Of a stretch of 64,000 nucleotides of DNA, positions 52,969 through 62,825 are shown one piece after another. The stretch comes from Rhodopirellula islandica. Lineage in GTDB: Bacteria > Planctomycetota > Planctomycetia > Pirellulales > Pirellulaceae. The translations under genes were made by a program, and so were the position numbers. Location: contig NZ_LECT01000025.1 of NCBI RefSeq assembly GCF_001027925.1, positions 62,001 to 126,000 on the forward strand. Direction: 5' to 3'. Under the pieces are notes generated by a model that did no database searches, had not been told where the DNA came from, and saw nothing but the letters and a program-made list of their open reading frames with translations. Each line of letters begins with the position of its first letter. The first letter of the stretch is position 1.

Positions 52969-53145
52969 ATGGCAGGAACCGAACGTCGTCGCGAAATTTC
53001 ACGTCTGCGAGCCCGTCGCAAGAAAACCATCAACCTGTTGCAACGCGTGAAAGCCGGCACGATGGAAAAAACCGAAGCCGCTCGCAAGCTTCGTAAGTTG
53101 ACCCCCGGTGCGGACGTCATTATCAAACGCGAAGGCCTTGCCTGA
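52969..53145 (+). CDS. Small basic protein conserved in planctomycetes
   Basis: 58 residues from the ATG at 52969. The start MAGTERRREISRLRARRKKT is very basic, and the C-terminus KLRKLTPGADVIIKREGLA is compact. The charge pattern suggests RNA or ribosome contact, and it looks like a short planctomycete family (DUF6800-like) that I recall only by pattern. The composition and codon use fit a real gene, and the frame starts right after CAATCCTC in a 360-base gap. It is followed by the Gld-like ABC operon on the same strand after 122 bases. Confidence 0.65.
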   Translation: MAGTERRREISRLRARRKKTINLLQRVKAGTMEKTEAARKLRKLTPGADVIIKREGLA

Positions 53146-53267
53146 TCGTTGTTTCGCCCGCGGTTTGAAGTTGCGAGCGTTCAAAAGTTGCGAACCGAAC
53201 GCGACCTTGCCGCGTAGCAATCGCTCTTGAACCATTTCTTCCACGATAGAAGACGGGTACGACACTG

Positions 53268-54071
53268 ATGGCAACAGCCACAACGGCGGACACGACGACC
53301 TCCCCCGAATCCACTGCGGGCGGTCGAAAACCCATGATCGAAGCGGTGGGGCTGAGTAAATTTTATGGCCCCTTCGCGGCCGCGCGCGATGTCACCTTCA
53401 ATGTCGGTGAGGGTGAACTGGTGGCCTTTCTGGGCCCCAACGGTGCCGGGAAAAGCACGACGATGAAGATGTTGACCGGCTACATCGCTCCCAGCGAAGG
53501 CTTTGCTCGGATCGCCGGTCACAACATGATGGACGATCGCATCGCGGGCAGTCGTCGGCTGGGATACTTGCCCGAAAACGGGCCCCTGTATCCCGAGATG
53601 ACGCCCAAAGGGATGCTGGAATTCTTCGCCGATGCTCGCGGTTTGTCACCTCGCATCAAACGCGATCGGATCGACGCGGTGGTCGACATCTGTGACCTGT
53701 CGTCGGTGATGTACAAACCGATCAGCAAACTGTCCAAGGGTTTCAAGCAACGGGTCGGGATGAGCCAAGCTCTGCTGCACGAACCCGATGTGTTGATCAT
53801 GGACGAACCCACCGCCGGTTTGGACCCCAACCAAATTCGCGGCGTCCGGAAAACGATGCGACGACTCAGCGAGACCAAAACGATCTTGCTCAGCACGCAC
53901 ATTCTGCAAGAAGTCGAGGCGATGGCCGATCGAGTTGTGATGATCAACGAAGGTCGCATGGTCTACGACGGTTCGGTCGAAGGTTTGCGAACGACCGGCA
54001 AAGGCGACCTGGACGAAGCGTTCCATCACTTGACCGGACAATCCGAATCCGAGCCTGACGAAAAGGCTTGA
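53268..54071 (+). CDS. ABC transporter ATPase, GldA/CcmA-like
   Basis: 267 residues. Intact motifs: Walker A FLGPNGAGKST, Q-loop LGYLPENGPLYPEMT, signature SKLSKGFKQRVGMSQALLHE, Walker B VLIMDEPTAGLDPNQI, and switch His in ILLSTHILQEVE. The close family is ABC-2 ATPases including GldA (gliding) and drug or lantibiotic types. The following two genes encode its membrane partners, so the three form one machine. A gap of 263 bases to the permease gene contains no other gene. Confidence 0.94.
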   Translation: MATATTADTTTSPESTAGGRKPMIEAVGLSKFYGPFAAARDVTFNVGEGELVAFLGPNGAGKSTTMKMLTGYIAPSEGFARIAGHNMMDDRIAGSRRLGYLPENGPLYPEMTPKGMLEFFADARGLSPRIKRDRIDAVVDICDLSSVMYKPISKLSKGFKQRVGMSQALLHEPDVLIMDEPTAGLDPNQIRGVRKTMRRLSETKTILLSTHILQEVEAMADRVVMINEGRMVYDGSVEGLRTTGKGDLDEAFHHLTGQSESEPDEKA

Positions 54072-54334
54072 GTCTCGCACTCCGATTTGAGTTTGAAACC
54101 GAGTTCGACCTGAATTCGGTTTTGGCTCGGAACAGTGACGGCACCGAACATTCGATTCGCAGCCTGTTCTGATGCCGAGCAACGACACATTCTGACATTG
54201 ATCTTCCGCGATCGAATGAGCGGCGAAAGCGTGAGGGGCCCGTCCCATCCTGTTTTCACCCGAGGCGTTTTCTTCGCGTCTCCGCTACGTTCGTTCCTGA
54301 ACCCACACTCCAACCCCTGTTTTCCAGTACCACC

Positions 54335-57193
54335 ATGGCGCTCAACAACGTCTCGATGGCCTTGATCAGCTTGCTCACGAAAGATGCAATCTTTCTGTTG
54401 ATCTTGTTGATGATCGTTTCTGCATTGGCTCGCACCAAACAAGCCGCCTTCGCGGTGATGAAGCGAAACTTCATTGGCTATTTCAGCAACCCGACCGGAT
54501 ACGTCTTCCTCTGTATCTTCGTGTTCCTGACCTCGGTTGCCGCGTTCTGGCCTTACGAGTTCTTCAACTCGAACTTGGCCACGTTGGATCAGCTGAACTA
54601 CTGGTTCCCCGTGATCATGCTGGTCTTCATCCCCGCGATCACGATGAGCATCTGGGCCGAAGAAAAACGGCAGGGCACTGACGAGTTGTTGCTGACATTG
54701 CCCGCCGATGACTTTGACATCGTGATCGGGAAGTACATGTCGGCCGCGGCAATTTTCACCTCCTCGCTGTTGTTCAGCCAACTCAGCACGTTCACCACGC
54801 TGGCGATCCTCACCGAAGGCAGTCTCGACACGGGACTGATCTTCACGACTTACTTGGGGTATTGGTTCGTCGGATTGGCAATGATCGCGATCGGCATGAT
54901 CGCCTCGTTCTTGACCGGTAACCTGACGGTGGGCTTCATCCTCGGTGCGTTGTTCAATGCTCCGCTGGCATTCGCTTCGCTAGCCGACTCGGTCAGCCCC
55001 AGCCAACGTGTGGCGGAATGGGTTCGTGACAGCGGCATCGCTCGTCCGTTTGATGACTTCGGCCGCGGCGTGATCAGTTCTTCGTCGATCATCTACTTCA
55101 TTCTGGTCGCTGCGGTGGCTTTGTACGTCTGCATGGTTTTGATCGGACGTCGTCACTGGACCGGTGGCAAAGACGGCAACTCGATGGCCTGGCACTATGT
55201 CGCTCGTTCATTGGCGCTCGTGTTGTTCACCGTTGGTGCGGTGATGCTGTTCCGCAGCAAAGACGTTGTGCGGGCGGACATGACCGAGGGCAAGGTCAGC
55301 TCCTTGGCCGATGCCACCAAGACTCTGATTCGTGAGCTCGACGACGATCGGCCGATCGTGATCGACGCGTTCATCAGCAAAGAGGTCCCTGAACTGTATG
55401 CCAAGACTCGTTATGAGCTGGTCAATCTGCTGAAGGAATTTCGCAGTGAGGCGGCCAAGAACGGACGCACCATCGAAGTCAATTTGTACGACGGCATCGA
55501 CTTGTTCAGTGAAGACGCGGCCCTGGCCGCAGATCGCTTTGGGATCGAACCGGTCACACGGATGTTCCGTGAGAAAGGGGCTTACACTCAAAAGCAATTG
55601 ATCCTTGGTGCCGCGTTCCGTTCGGGGCTCGAGAAAGTCACCGTGCCGATCTTTGAATACGGCATCCCGGTGGAATACGAACTCGTTCGCAGTATCAACA
55701 CCGTTGCTCGTGGCACTCGGAAACGACTGGGGATTGTCGCCACCGACGCTCGCTTGATGGGTGGCACGGTCATGAATGGCATGTCCATGCAGCGGATTGA
55801 AAAGCACCCGTTGATCGACGAACTTGCCAAGCAATACGACGTCGAAGAAGTCGACCTGTCCGGTCCGATCACGCCCGGCGTGTACGACGCCTTGGTGGCG
55901 GTTCAGCCTTCGTCGCTGGCACCCCAACAATTCGATCGTCTGACTGCCGCCATTCAAGCCGGTGTTCCCACAGCGATCTTCGAAGACCCGCGTCCCATTG
56001 GCGCTCAGTACGTTACTGCAACCGGTGATGCCAAACAGGCACAGGGCGGCATGTTCGGTGGCGGTGGTGCTTCGCCCAAGGGTGACATCCGTCAATTGTG
56101 GGATGTGTTGGAACTCAATGTTCCTGGCCAACCTGGCATGCAAGGTCTGTTCAGCCCCGAGTTGGTTTGGCAGCAGCACAATCCCTACCCCAACCTCGAC
56201 ACGGCCAACGAACTTTGGTTGTTCATCGATGAGCAAGCGCGTGGGGTTCAGCCCGGCGAAGCGCTCAGTGACGACAGCCCGATCACCAGTGGTTTGCGTC
56301 AGGTGCTGGCCATTCTCGGCGGTGCGGTCTACGCCAAGAAAGACGCGACGCTCAAGCACACCGCGTTGCTTTCAACCGGACCTCTGTCAGGAACATTGCC
56401 ATCGCAAGTGGTGGGGCAAGTCATGACGGGGCAAACGACGCTCGCGCAAGAGATTCAAGGCGTCAATCCAAACGTGCCGATCGCGATGGCGATTGAAGCG
56501 AACAAGTCAGCAGAAGGCAGTGACTCCGAAGCCGCTGGCATCAAGGCCGTTTACGTGGCTGACATGGACATCATCCTGCCGGAGTTCTTGCTCATTCGGG
56601 CGGATCCCGACCAAATCTCGGACATGCGGTTCCAATTCCAAAACGTGACGTTCGCACTGAACGTGATCGATTGGTTGACCGGTGACACGAGCTTCATCGA
56701 TGTTCGAAATCACGAGCCCATCTACGCCAGCTTGCGAATGATTGACTCGGTCAAAGAAGAAGCGGCCAGCCTGGTACGCAAACGAAGCCGTGAATTCCAG
56801 ACGCAGTACGATGAAACGATTCGTGAGGCTCAGGAAAAGAGTGACCAAGAAGTGCAAGCGTTGCGTGAGGAGATCGAGAAGCTGCAAGAGGATCGTGAGA
56901 CCGGTTCCGTTCCGCAGAGTGTTCTGCGTGAAAAGCTGACCGCGTTCCAGATCAAGCAAGCGAACCAGCAACGGATCTTGGATGTTCAGCAAGCTAAATT
57001 GCAGAACGAACGAGAGCAAAAGATCCAAGACGTTCGTCGCGAAGCGGAGCAAGAAGTCACCGCGATTCAGAATCAAGTCAAAACGGCTGCAGTGATTCTG
57101 CCCTGCATCCCGCCGTTGATCGTCGGCATCATGGTGTTCGCCTCACGTCGTTTGCGTGAACGCGAAAACATCAGCAAAAGCCGCCTGAAATAA
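54335..57193 (+). CDS. Fused ABC-2 permease and GldG-like protein
   Basis: 952 residues from the ATG at 54335. About 1-280 is a GldF-like permease with helices from FLLILLMIVSALARTKQ onward and AEEKRQGTDELLLTLPADDF (the ABC-2 signature). About 285-800 is a GldG-type extracytoplasmic domain: VRADMTEGKVSSLADATKTL, RPIVIDAFISKEVPELYAKT, YELVRSINTVARGTRKRLGI. About 820-920 is a coiled coil (EAQEKSDQEVQALREEIEKL), then a final membrane helix VILPCIPPLIVGIMVFASRR. In Bacteroidetes GldF and GldG are separate proteins; here they are one chain. Confidence 0.88.
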   Translation: MALNNVSMALISLLTKDAIFLLILLMIVSALARTKQAAFAVMKRNFIGYFSNPTGYVFLCIFVFLTSVAAFWPYEFFNSNLATLDQLNYWFPVIMLVFIPAITMSIWAEEKRQGTDELLLTLPADDFDIVIGKYMSAAAIFTSSLLFSQLSTFTTLAILTEGSLDTGLIFTTYLGYWFVGLAMIAIGMIASFLTGNLTVGFILGALFNAPLAFASLADSVSPSQRVAEWVRDSGIARPFDDFGRGVISSSSIIYFILVAAVALYVCMVLIGRRHWTGGKDGNSMAWHYVARSLALVLFTVGAVMLFRSKDVVRADMTEGKVSSLADATKTLIRELDDDRPIVIDAFISKEVPELYAKTRYELVNLLKEFRSEAAKNGRTIEVNLYDGIDLFSEDAALAADRFGIEPVTRMFREKGAYTQKQLILGAAFRSGLEKVTVPIFEYGIPVEYELVRSINTVARGTRKRLGIVATDARLMGGTVMNGMSMQRIEKHPLIDELAKQYDVEEVDLSGPITPGVYDALVAVQPSSLAPQQFDRLTAAIQAGVPTAIFEDPRPIGAQYVTATGDAKQAQGGMFGGGGASPKGDIRQLWDVLELNVPGQPGMQGLFSPELVWQQHNPYPNLDTANELWLFIDEQARGVQPGEALSDDSPITSGLRQVLAILGGAVYAKKDATLKHTALLSTGPLSGTLPSQVVGQVMTGQTTLAQEIQGVNPNVPIAMAIEANKSAEGSDSEAAGIKAVYVADMDIILPEFLLIRADPDQISDMRFQFQNVTFALNVIDWLTGDTSFIDVRNHEPIYASLRMIDSVKEEAASLVRKRSREFQTQYDETIREAQEKSDQEVQALREEIEKLQEDRETGSVPQSVLREKLTAFQIKQANQQRILDVQQAKLQNEREQKIQDVRREAEQEVTAIQNQVKTAAVILPCIPPLIVGIMVFASRRLRERENISKSRLK

Positions 57194-57232
57194 CTTCTCA
57201 ATCAATCAAACAATTTCATAGAGACTGCAATC

Positions 57233-59275
57233 GTGAACGAAGGAAAGAAGACCGGAGCGTTTTGGGCTGCCGCGGCTGTCATGCTCGCCGTGGGATTGTT
57301 TGTGGCCTGGCCCACATCCACTCAAACGGAATCGCCTTACTCACCTGGGAAACCGCTCTTTGAAAAGTTCAAGGATCCGTTGACCGCCTCGAACTTGAAG
57401 ATTGTCACGTTCGATGAGGAGCAGGGGCAATTGGGAACCTTCGAGGTTCGCCGCGATGCTGAATCAGGCGTTTGGACGATTCCCTCCCGCAAAGGCTATC
57501 CGGCCGATGCCGTGGAGCAGATGCGAGATGCTGCCAATGCTTTGGTGGGGTTGAATATCCTCGATGTTCAAACCGAGAACCAAGGCGACCATGCGGCGCT
57601 CGGCGTGGTCGAACCCAAGTTGGAAGACTTGCAAGTCGGCGACACCGGTGTGGGACGGTTGGTGACATTCAAAGACGAATCTCAGCAGACGCTTGCCTCG
57701 TTGATCATCGGGAACCCGGTCAAGAACGAAGAAGGCAAGATCTACGTTCGCAAGCCGGGGCAAGATCCGGTGTACGTCGTCAAAATGGACGACTCGGTTT
57801 TGTCGACCAAATTCCAAGACTGGATCGAAGACGACTTGCTGCAGATGAGCAGCATCGACATCAAAGAAGCGGTCGTCAAAGTTTATTCGGCTTCGATTTC
57901 CGGCCGAAGTGTGGCCTTGGAACGCAATTACACCGCGAAATTCGCGATGGACGGTGCCGAGTGGGCATTGAAAGAGTTGCTGGAATACAACTCCGACAAC
58001 CCGCTGGCGGAACCCAAGTTGGTGGAGCAACCAGCGGACAAGGAGCTCAACACCACCAAGCTGAACGAAATGAAAAATGCACTCGACGATCTGAAGATCG
58101 TCGATGTCGTTCGCAAACCAGAAGGCATGAGTGCGAATCTTCGCGCTGACAAGGATTTGATTTCGGACAACGAAGCCGTTCAGTCGCTGTACACCCGCGG
58201 GTTCTTTCCTGTGGGATCCGGTGCTGAAGGTGAGTTTGAAGTCTTGTCCGCAAACGGTGAGTTGAACGTCACGGTGGATGAAGGGGTCGAATACGTGCTC
58301 CGATTCGGCGACGTCCAAGGTTTGTCTGATGACACCGAAGGCGAAGAAGAAGGAGACGCAGGCGGTGTGAATCGTTACTTGCTGGTCACCGCTCGAGTCA
58401 ACGAAGACCAATTCCCCGCTCCTGACTTGCAGCCCGTTCCTCAGACGATCGAAGAGCTTGCCGCCATGTTGGGCGTCGGGGAAGAAGAAGCCGAGGAAGC
58501 CGCTGAAGAGCCTGCTGCCGCCGAAGTCGAAATGAAAGAAGAACCAGCCGAGGCTCCTGCGGAAGAAGCAGCCGAGGAGGCTGCCGTTGGGGAAGATCAG
58601 CCCGAAGCGGCCGAAGAAGAGATGAAAGAAGTCGAAACCGAATCAGCGGAAACGGAAGAGACGTCCGCTGAACCGACCGAGGAAGCGGAACCCGCCGCCG
58701 ATGAGGCCGACGCGACGGAAGAAGTGGAGGTTTCGGGTGAGGGCGAAGCATCCGGCGAAGGCCAAGGTGCAATCGCACAAGACGAAGATGATTCCACCGA
58801 CGAGCCTTCCGCTGAATCCGACTCGCAAACCGAACAAGCAGCCTCCGCGGAAGAAGCGACTGAGGAAGCGGGTGCCGACGAAGAAATGGCTCTCCAGCCC
58901 GCTGGTGACGATGCTGCCGAGGCACCGGTTGTTGAAGCACCGGAAGAAGAGCAAAGCGACGAGTTGACGTTTGCTGAGCTGACCGACGAAGAGAAGCAAG
59001 AACGCTTGGAAGCGGAGCAAGAGAAGATCTTGAAAGCCAACACTCGTTTGTTGGATGAACGAAAAGATCGTCTGAACGCTGCCAAACGTCGTGTCGCCGA
59101 CTTGAACGCTCGTTTCGCGGATTGGTACTACATCATTCCAGAAGCGACCTATCGTCAGTTGCGAATCAACCGCGACGAATTGTTCGTCGAGCCAGGGGCG
59201 AACGAGGCGGCTCCTGCTGGACCTCCCGGGGGCTTGCCACCGGGAATGCAATTGCCAGCCGGATTTGGCAACTGA
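57233..59275 (+). CDS. DUF4340 protein with a long acidic insert
   Basis: 680 residues from a GTG at 57233. An N-terminal helix (FWAAAAVMLAVGLFVAW) anchors it with the rest outside. About 25-400 is DUF4340 (LKIVTFDEEQGQLGTFEVRR, WTIPSRKGYPADAVEQMRDA, VGRLVTFKDESQQTLASLII). About 402-581 is almost entirely Glu, Ala, Pro and Ser (EEEAEEAAEEPAAAEVEMKE), then a charged helix (ERLEAEQEKILKANTRLLDE) and the end of the domain (WYYIIPEATYRQLRINRDEL). DUF4340 proteins regularly follow GldFG-type permeases and probably form the extracytoplasmic part of that transporter. The acidic insert could bind Ca2+ or act as a spacer. Confidence 0.85.
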   Translation: MNEGKKTGAFWAAAAVMLAVGLFVAWPTSTQTESPYSPGKPLFEKFKDPLTASNLKIVTFDEEQGQLGTFEVRRDAESGVWTIPSRKGYPADAVEQMRDAANALVGLNILDVQTENQGDHAALGVVEPKLEDLQVGDTGVGRLVTFKDESQQTLASLIIGNPVKNEEGKIYVRKPGQDPVYVVKMDDSVLSTKFQDWIEDDLLQMSSIDIKEAVVKVYSASISGRSVALERNYTAKFAMDGAEWALKELLEYNSDNPLAEPKLVEQPADKELNTTKLNEMKNALDDLKIVDVVRKPEGMSANLRADKDLISDNEAVQSLYTRGFFPVGSGAEGEFEVLSANGELNVTVDEGVEYVLRFGDVQGLSDDTEGEEEGDAGGVNRYLLVTARVNEDQFPAPDLQPVPQTIEELAAMLGVGEEEAEEAAEEPAAAEVEMKEEPAEAPAEEAAEEAAVGEDQPEAAEEEMKEVETESAETEETSAEPTEEAEPAADEADATEEVEVSGEGEASGEGQGAIAQDEDDSTDEPSAESDSQTEQAASAEEATEEAGADEEMALQPAGDDAAEAPVVEAPEEEQSDELTFAELTDEEKQERLEAEQEKILKANTRLLDERKDRLNAAKRRVADLNARFADWYYIIPEATYRQLRINRDELFVEPGANEAAPAGPPGGLPPGMQLPAGFGN

Positions 59276-59810
59276 GCGAGGGTTCGCGGCATGAACTGCA
59301 GCACGGCGGTCCCCGCCGTGATTCGAGGCTGTGTCGTTTTACTTCCCCCTCCCTTTTTTGAGGGCGTGCCGTTTTTGAATGCTGTGTCAGCAGCGTCTTG
59401 AGAACCCCGCCCGACGAAGAAGGTCGTGCAGTTTTATTTCACCCTCCTTTTGGGAGGGTCGGCCCGCTTCGGGCCGGGGAGGGTGACGCGCTGGATCCAA
59501 TGCTGAGCCCTCCCCTCACTCGACCCTCCCAGGAGGAGGGTGATGATAGACTTCTGGCAATACAAGACTCAAAAACTGCACGACCTCCAAAGTTGGGAGG
59601 TGTCGGAACGCGAGCGTTCAGCGAGCTTTCCGGGGAGGGTAAGTGCGAGCCGCTTCCCATGCCCGGCCCCCTCCCTCGCGTGTACCTGAACGGCGTCGCT
59701 CGACCTCCCCCAAAACGTTGTTTCGGGGGAGAGGTTCTTAAATGCAGAAGCCCGCCAAAACGCGGCACCAGAAAACTGCACGGGCTCATTCTCGGTGGGG
59801 GACCATCGAG
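59276..59810 (+). repeat. Intergenic, repeat family A in two orientations
   Basis: No gene. GAAGGTCGTGCAGTTTTATT at about 59418 (reverse orientation) and AAAAACTGCACGACCTCCAA at about 59572 (forward) face each other. The forward copy continues with GGAACGCGAGCGTTCAGCGA and a CCCCAAAACGTTGTTTCGGG stretch near 59707, matching 395-585 inverted. Confidence 0.65.
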
Positions 59811-60905
59811 CTACAGGATCTCGGTTGGATCGAAGATCACGTGTTTGATCTTCTTGCGTTTCCAGGTGTAGGTGATGTGCAGTTTGCCGTCTTCGGCTTG
59901 GATGATCGCGGGGTAGCTGAATTCGCCTTTGGATTCATTTTCCAAGACTGCTACCTCGCGATAGTTCTCCCCATCGGTGCTGACGGAAAGCGTGAGCTGA
60001 CTGCGTCCGCCCCAGCCGTTTTCTTTGGATGGCAGTGGGTTGCTGATCAGCCAGTGCCGGCCGTCTTTTGCCGTGACCACATCGATGCCTGAGTTTGGGT
60101 TGGGCATGCCCGTTGACACAGGCTTGGTCCAAGTCCGTCCGTTGTCGTCCGAGTCCGCTTGAACGATCACGCTTTGCATCGTTCGGCAGAGAGCCCGCAA
60201 GTTGCCGTTGGGCAACCGCAGGATCGTCGGCTGAATCGCGGCGAATTCCTTGCCGTCGTGAATGGCTTCTTCACGGTCCCAGTGCGATTGCGAAACGGCC
60301 TCTGGGTTGACGTTGCCATTCAGCGTCAAGCGTTCGAAGTGGACTCGCCATCCGTCGTGTTCGGTGGAGCTGCCACACAGCAGCGTTTTGCCGTCATCGA
60401 CCAATTCAGGTTTGCATCGGATGGGACCGAGCACGCCTTCCGGAAGTCGCGTGCGATCACGGAAGGTCTTGCCACCGTCATCGCTGAACAGAACTTCCCC
60501 CCACCAATCCTTTGGGCTGGGGCCAACCTTGATGAACAACCAAGTGACACCGGATGGGGCTTGGAAAAGAACCGGGTTCCAACATGGCTGACGTGAACCA
60601 TCCGTCTGAACACCGTCGGCTACTTTTCGCGGGGCGGACCAAGACATGCCATCGTGATCGCTGACCCAGATCGAAACGTCCTTGGCCCCTTCTCGTTCCC
60701 CACCGAACCAAGCCGCCACCAATCCATCGGGCGTTTGGCAGATGGTCGACGCATGGCACGATGGAAACGGTGCTTCGTCGTAGATGAATTGTTGTCGCAC
60801 AACGCCTGGGGGCAGGTCTTGGTTGGGCGTGGTGTCTTGGGCAGAGGCGGTCATCGTCACGCACGTTGCGAGAGCAAATGGCTGAAACCAGCGTAAGAAT
60901 TTCAT
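59811..60905 (-). CDS. Exported sialidase-like (BNR repeat) protein
   Basis: 364 residues with a signal peptide (MKFLRWFQPFALATCVTMTA). It has the six-bladed sialidase propeller look: FPSCHASTICQTPDGLVAAW, FGGEREGAKDVSIWVSDHDG, VLFSDDGGKTFRDRTRLPEG as an Asp box, DSDDNGRTWTKPVSTG as a second, and STDGENYREVAVL as a third. This is the planctomycete 'exo-alpha-sialidase' type; many are of unknown substrate and may not cleave sialic acid. It acts outside the cytoplasm. It lies near no sialic acid catabolic gene. Confidence 0.87.
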   Translation of the reverse strand: MKFLRWFQPFALATCVTMTASAQDTTPNQDLPPGVVRQQFIYDEAPFPSCHASTICQTPDGLVAAWFGGEREGAKDVSIWVSDHDGMSWSAPRKVADGVQTDGSRQPCWNPVLFQAPSGVTWLFIKVGPSPKDWWGEVLFSDDGGKTFRDRTRLPEGVLGPIRCKPELVDDGKTLLCGSSTEHDGWRVHFERLTLNGNVNPEAVSQSHWDREEAIHDGKEFAAIQPTILRLPNGNLRALCRTMQSVIVQADSDDNGRTWTKPVSTGMPNPNSGIDVVTAKDGRHWLISNPLPSKENGWGGRSQLTLSVSTDGENYREVAVLENESKGEFSYPAIIQAEDGKLHITYTWKRKKIKHVIFDPTEIL

Positions 60906-61077
60906 GGGGCGATCCGGTGGGAGAGTTGAGGTGGGAATTCGAATCGCAATTTTATAGCTGAACCAGCTTTGTCAGGTTGGCTCTTGGGCGTTGTCTTGGC
61001 ACTGGAGGAGGGGGCTGTGGTAGTTTGTGAGGACCTTTGAAGACACCTGTTCAGTAATTCAGCCCTGGAACTGTCTG

Positions 61078-61515
61078 ATGGTTCTGAATCCTTACGCCCC
61101 AACAACTGACTCGCCTGAACGCTGTGTTCCGGTTGCAACGCCGCCACGGTCCAGGTGGTTGCAAGGGTGGTCGATTTGGCATTTGACGCTGATTGCTGTG
61201 TCCGTCGCTGGAGCGGAATATGACATCGAATCGATCTTGGTCTCCGGCGGCGTTTTTGCATTGTCCGGAATTGCTTTGGCGGTGATTGCCTTTCGTCGCG
61301 GCAATCTGGTGGCCATCTTCTTCGGACTTTCATCGCTCGCGTTTGCGATTTCGGTGGTGGTGTTGATCAACGTGATGGCTTGGAATCCCGCGGACGCTGA
61401 TCGCCCAGTGTGCCTGCTGATATGGGGGTATGCGTTGGGCTCGGTCGCATTGGCTTGGGCGGGCATCCGACAGGAAAACAATCAAGCCAAGGTGGTTCTT
61501 GCGAACAACGAATGA
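61078..61515 (+). CDS. Small membrane protein, four helices
   Basis: 145 residues from the ATG at 61078. The N-terminus (NPYAPTTDSPERCVPVATPP) is the 'NPY-P' style seen in many small planctomycete membrane proteins. Four hydrophobic segments follow: LTLIAVSVAGAEY, ILVSGGVFALSGIALAVIAF, AIFFGLSSLAFAISVVVLIN, and CLLIWGYALGSVALAWAG. I do not recognise a family beyond this. A function cannot be given. It is probably a single-gene unit, with 261 bases and no gene to the next start. Confidence 0.65.
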   Translation: MVLNPYAPTTDSPERCVPVATPPRSRWLQGWSIWHLTLIAVSVAGAEYDIESILVSGGVFALSGIALAVIAFRRGNLVAIFFGLSSLAFAISVVVLINVMAWNPADADRPVCLLIWGYALGSVALAWAGIRQENNQAKVVLANNE

Positions 61516-61776
61516 CTCGAGTCGATGCCGTTTTGGGTGGCCGGTTGGCATCCCGATTGCTCGGCCCTCGGCGATGAAGTTGTGTCTCGGATGACTTGGC
61601 CCCCTGACGTTCTGTGACCTTGGTTGCAAATGAGTGAAAGGGGGCTTCATAAGGCAACCAATGTCGGTTGCAATGTTGTCTGACAATCGACGGACGTTTG
61701 GGGTGGCTGCTCGGTTGCAGTCATCTGCTTTCGTCGTCGGCAAGATTTTCCCACCTCCATTGAATGAGCTTCTGGA

Positions 61777-62817
61777 ATGCTTTCTCACCTCCGATTCGCC
61801 CGTCCCTGTTTCGTTGCCGATTTGCCCGGTCGGGTGGTCGCAACGCTGATCTGTGTTGGGCTGATGTCCGTCTCAGCGATGGCGGAAACGAATGTCCAAA
61901 CGGTGCTGCGTGGATTGGTCAATCCATCCAGCGTGAGCTTCAGTGCCGAAGGCGAGTTGACGGTTTGTGATGCTCGCGGATTGGTCGTGGTTTTGAAGGA
62001 CGACCAACCTGTGAACTACGTCACTGGATTCGACACCGAACACTGGAAGTCCAACGACGAGGGCAAGAAGTGGTATGCCGTTGGACCACTGTCCGCAATC
62101 TGGTCTGGTTCGACGTTGGTCGTGACCGATGCCGGTAAAGTCGATGGCGAAGAAACATTGTTGTTCTTCGATGGAAAAGGCAAAGCCGACGATGGTGTGA
62201 AGACCAACTCGGTGCCAGCCACCACGGACGATGCGGCCGACAAAGGCGAAGGCAACTTGACCGGCATGAGTTTGAGCCCAGACGGTTCGACCGTTTACGT
62301 TTGCGGGCAAGGCTTCGACGGAAAATCGTGGGTGCTGGCGGGCGACATTGCATCGAAGCAATTGAAGCCGTTGTTGTCGGCCGACGACAATGGCATCGAA
62401 ACCAATTCGCCAATGCAGACGGTGGTTGGGGATGACAACACGTTGTACGTGCTGTATTCCGGTGCTGGTGGAAAGGCGGATGGTTTGATTGTCCGTTGGG
62501 ATTTGGCCACCAAGAAACCAAGCGGCCAATGGACGTTGCCCGGCGTCATCAACCCGATGGGAATGGCTCTCGTCGAAGGCGACAAGTTCGCCGTGGTCGA
62601 GAACAATTGGTCGCTCGATCAAACCAACGAAGGTCGAGTCTTAATGGCAACGTTGGGAGAACCCGGCGAAGCGGCAATCGAAGAGACGGGTGTTTCGCTC
62701 AACGGCCCCGTCGCATGTGGGTTCGGGCCAGACAACCGTTTGTACGTGTCGCAATTGGGCGAAGAGTTTGACAAACCCGTCGGTTCGGTCGTCGCGATCA
62801 GCGGTTTGAAGGACTGA
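61777..62817 (+). CDS. Secreted beta-propeller-like protein (NHL/SMP-30 type)
   Basis: 346 residues. A signal peptide ends near residue 36 (VVATLICVGLMSVSAMAETN). The mature protein has propeller-like strands with small repeats: LVNPSSVSFSAEGELTVCDA, GMSLSPDGSTVYVCGQGFDG, QTVVGDDNTLYVLYSGAGGK, GVINPMGMALVEGDKFAVVE, and ACGFGPDNRLYVSQLGEEFD. The closest pattern is NHL/SMP-30-type propellers, but no catalytic residues are evident. It converges on the next gene with only eight bases between the stops. Confidence 0.72.
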   Translation: MLSHLRFARPCFVADLPGRVVATLICVGLMSVSAMAETNVQTVLRGLVNPSSVSFSAEGELTVCDARGLVVVLKDDQPVNYVTGFDTEHWKSNDEGKKWYAVGPLSAIWSGSTLVVTDAGKVDGEETLLFFDGKGKADDGVKTNSVPATTDDAADKGEGNLTGMSLSPDGSTVYVCGQGFDGKSWVLAGDIASKQLKPLLSADDNGIETNSPMQTVVGDDNTLYVLYSGAGGKADGLIVRWDLATKKPSGQWTLPGVINPMGMALVEGDKFAVVENNWSLDQTNEGRVLMATLGEPGEAAIEETGVSLNGPVACGFGPDNRLYVSQLGEEFDKPVGSVVAISGLKD

Positions 62818-62825
62818 GGGCTGAG

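Noticed and set aside
55208-56359. A 383-residue minus-strand frame inside the GldFG fusion gene
   Set aside because: Antisense shadow with no signal or motif.
57464-58411. A 315-residue minus-strand frame inside the DUF4340 gene
   Set aside because: Antisense shadow; rich in Phe and Val because of reversed Glu/Asp/Asn codons.
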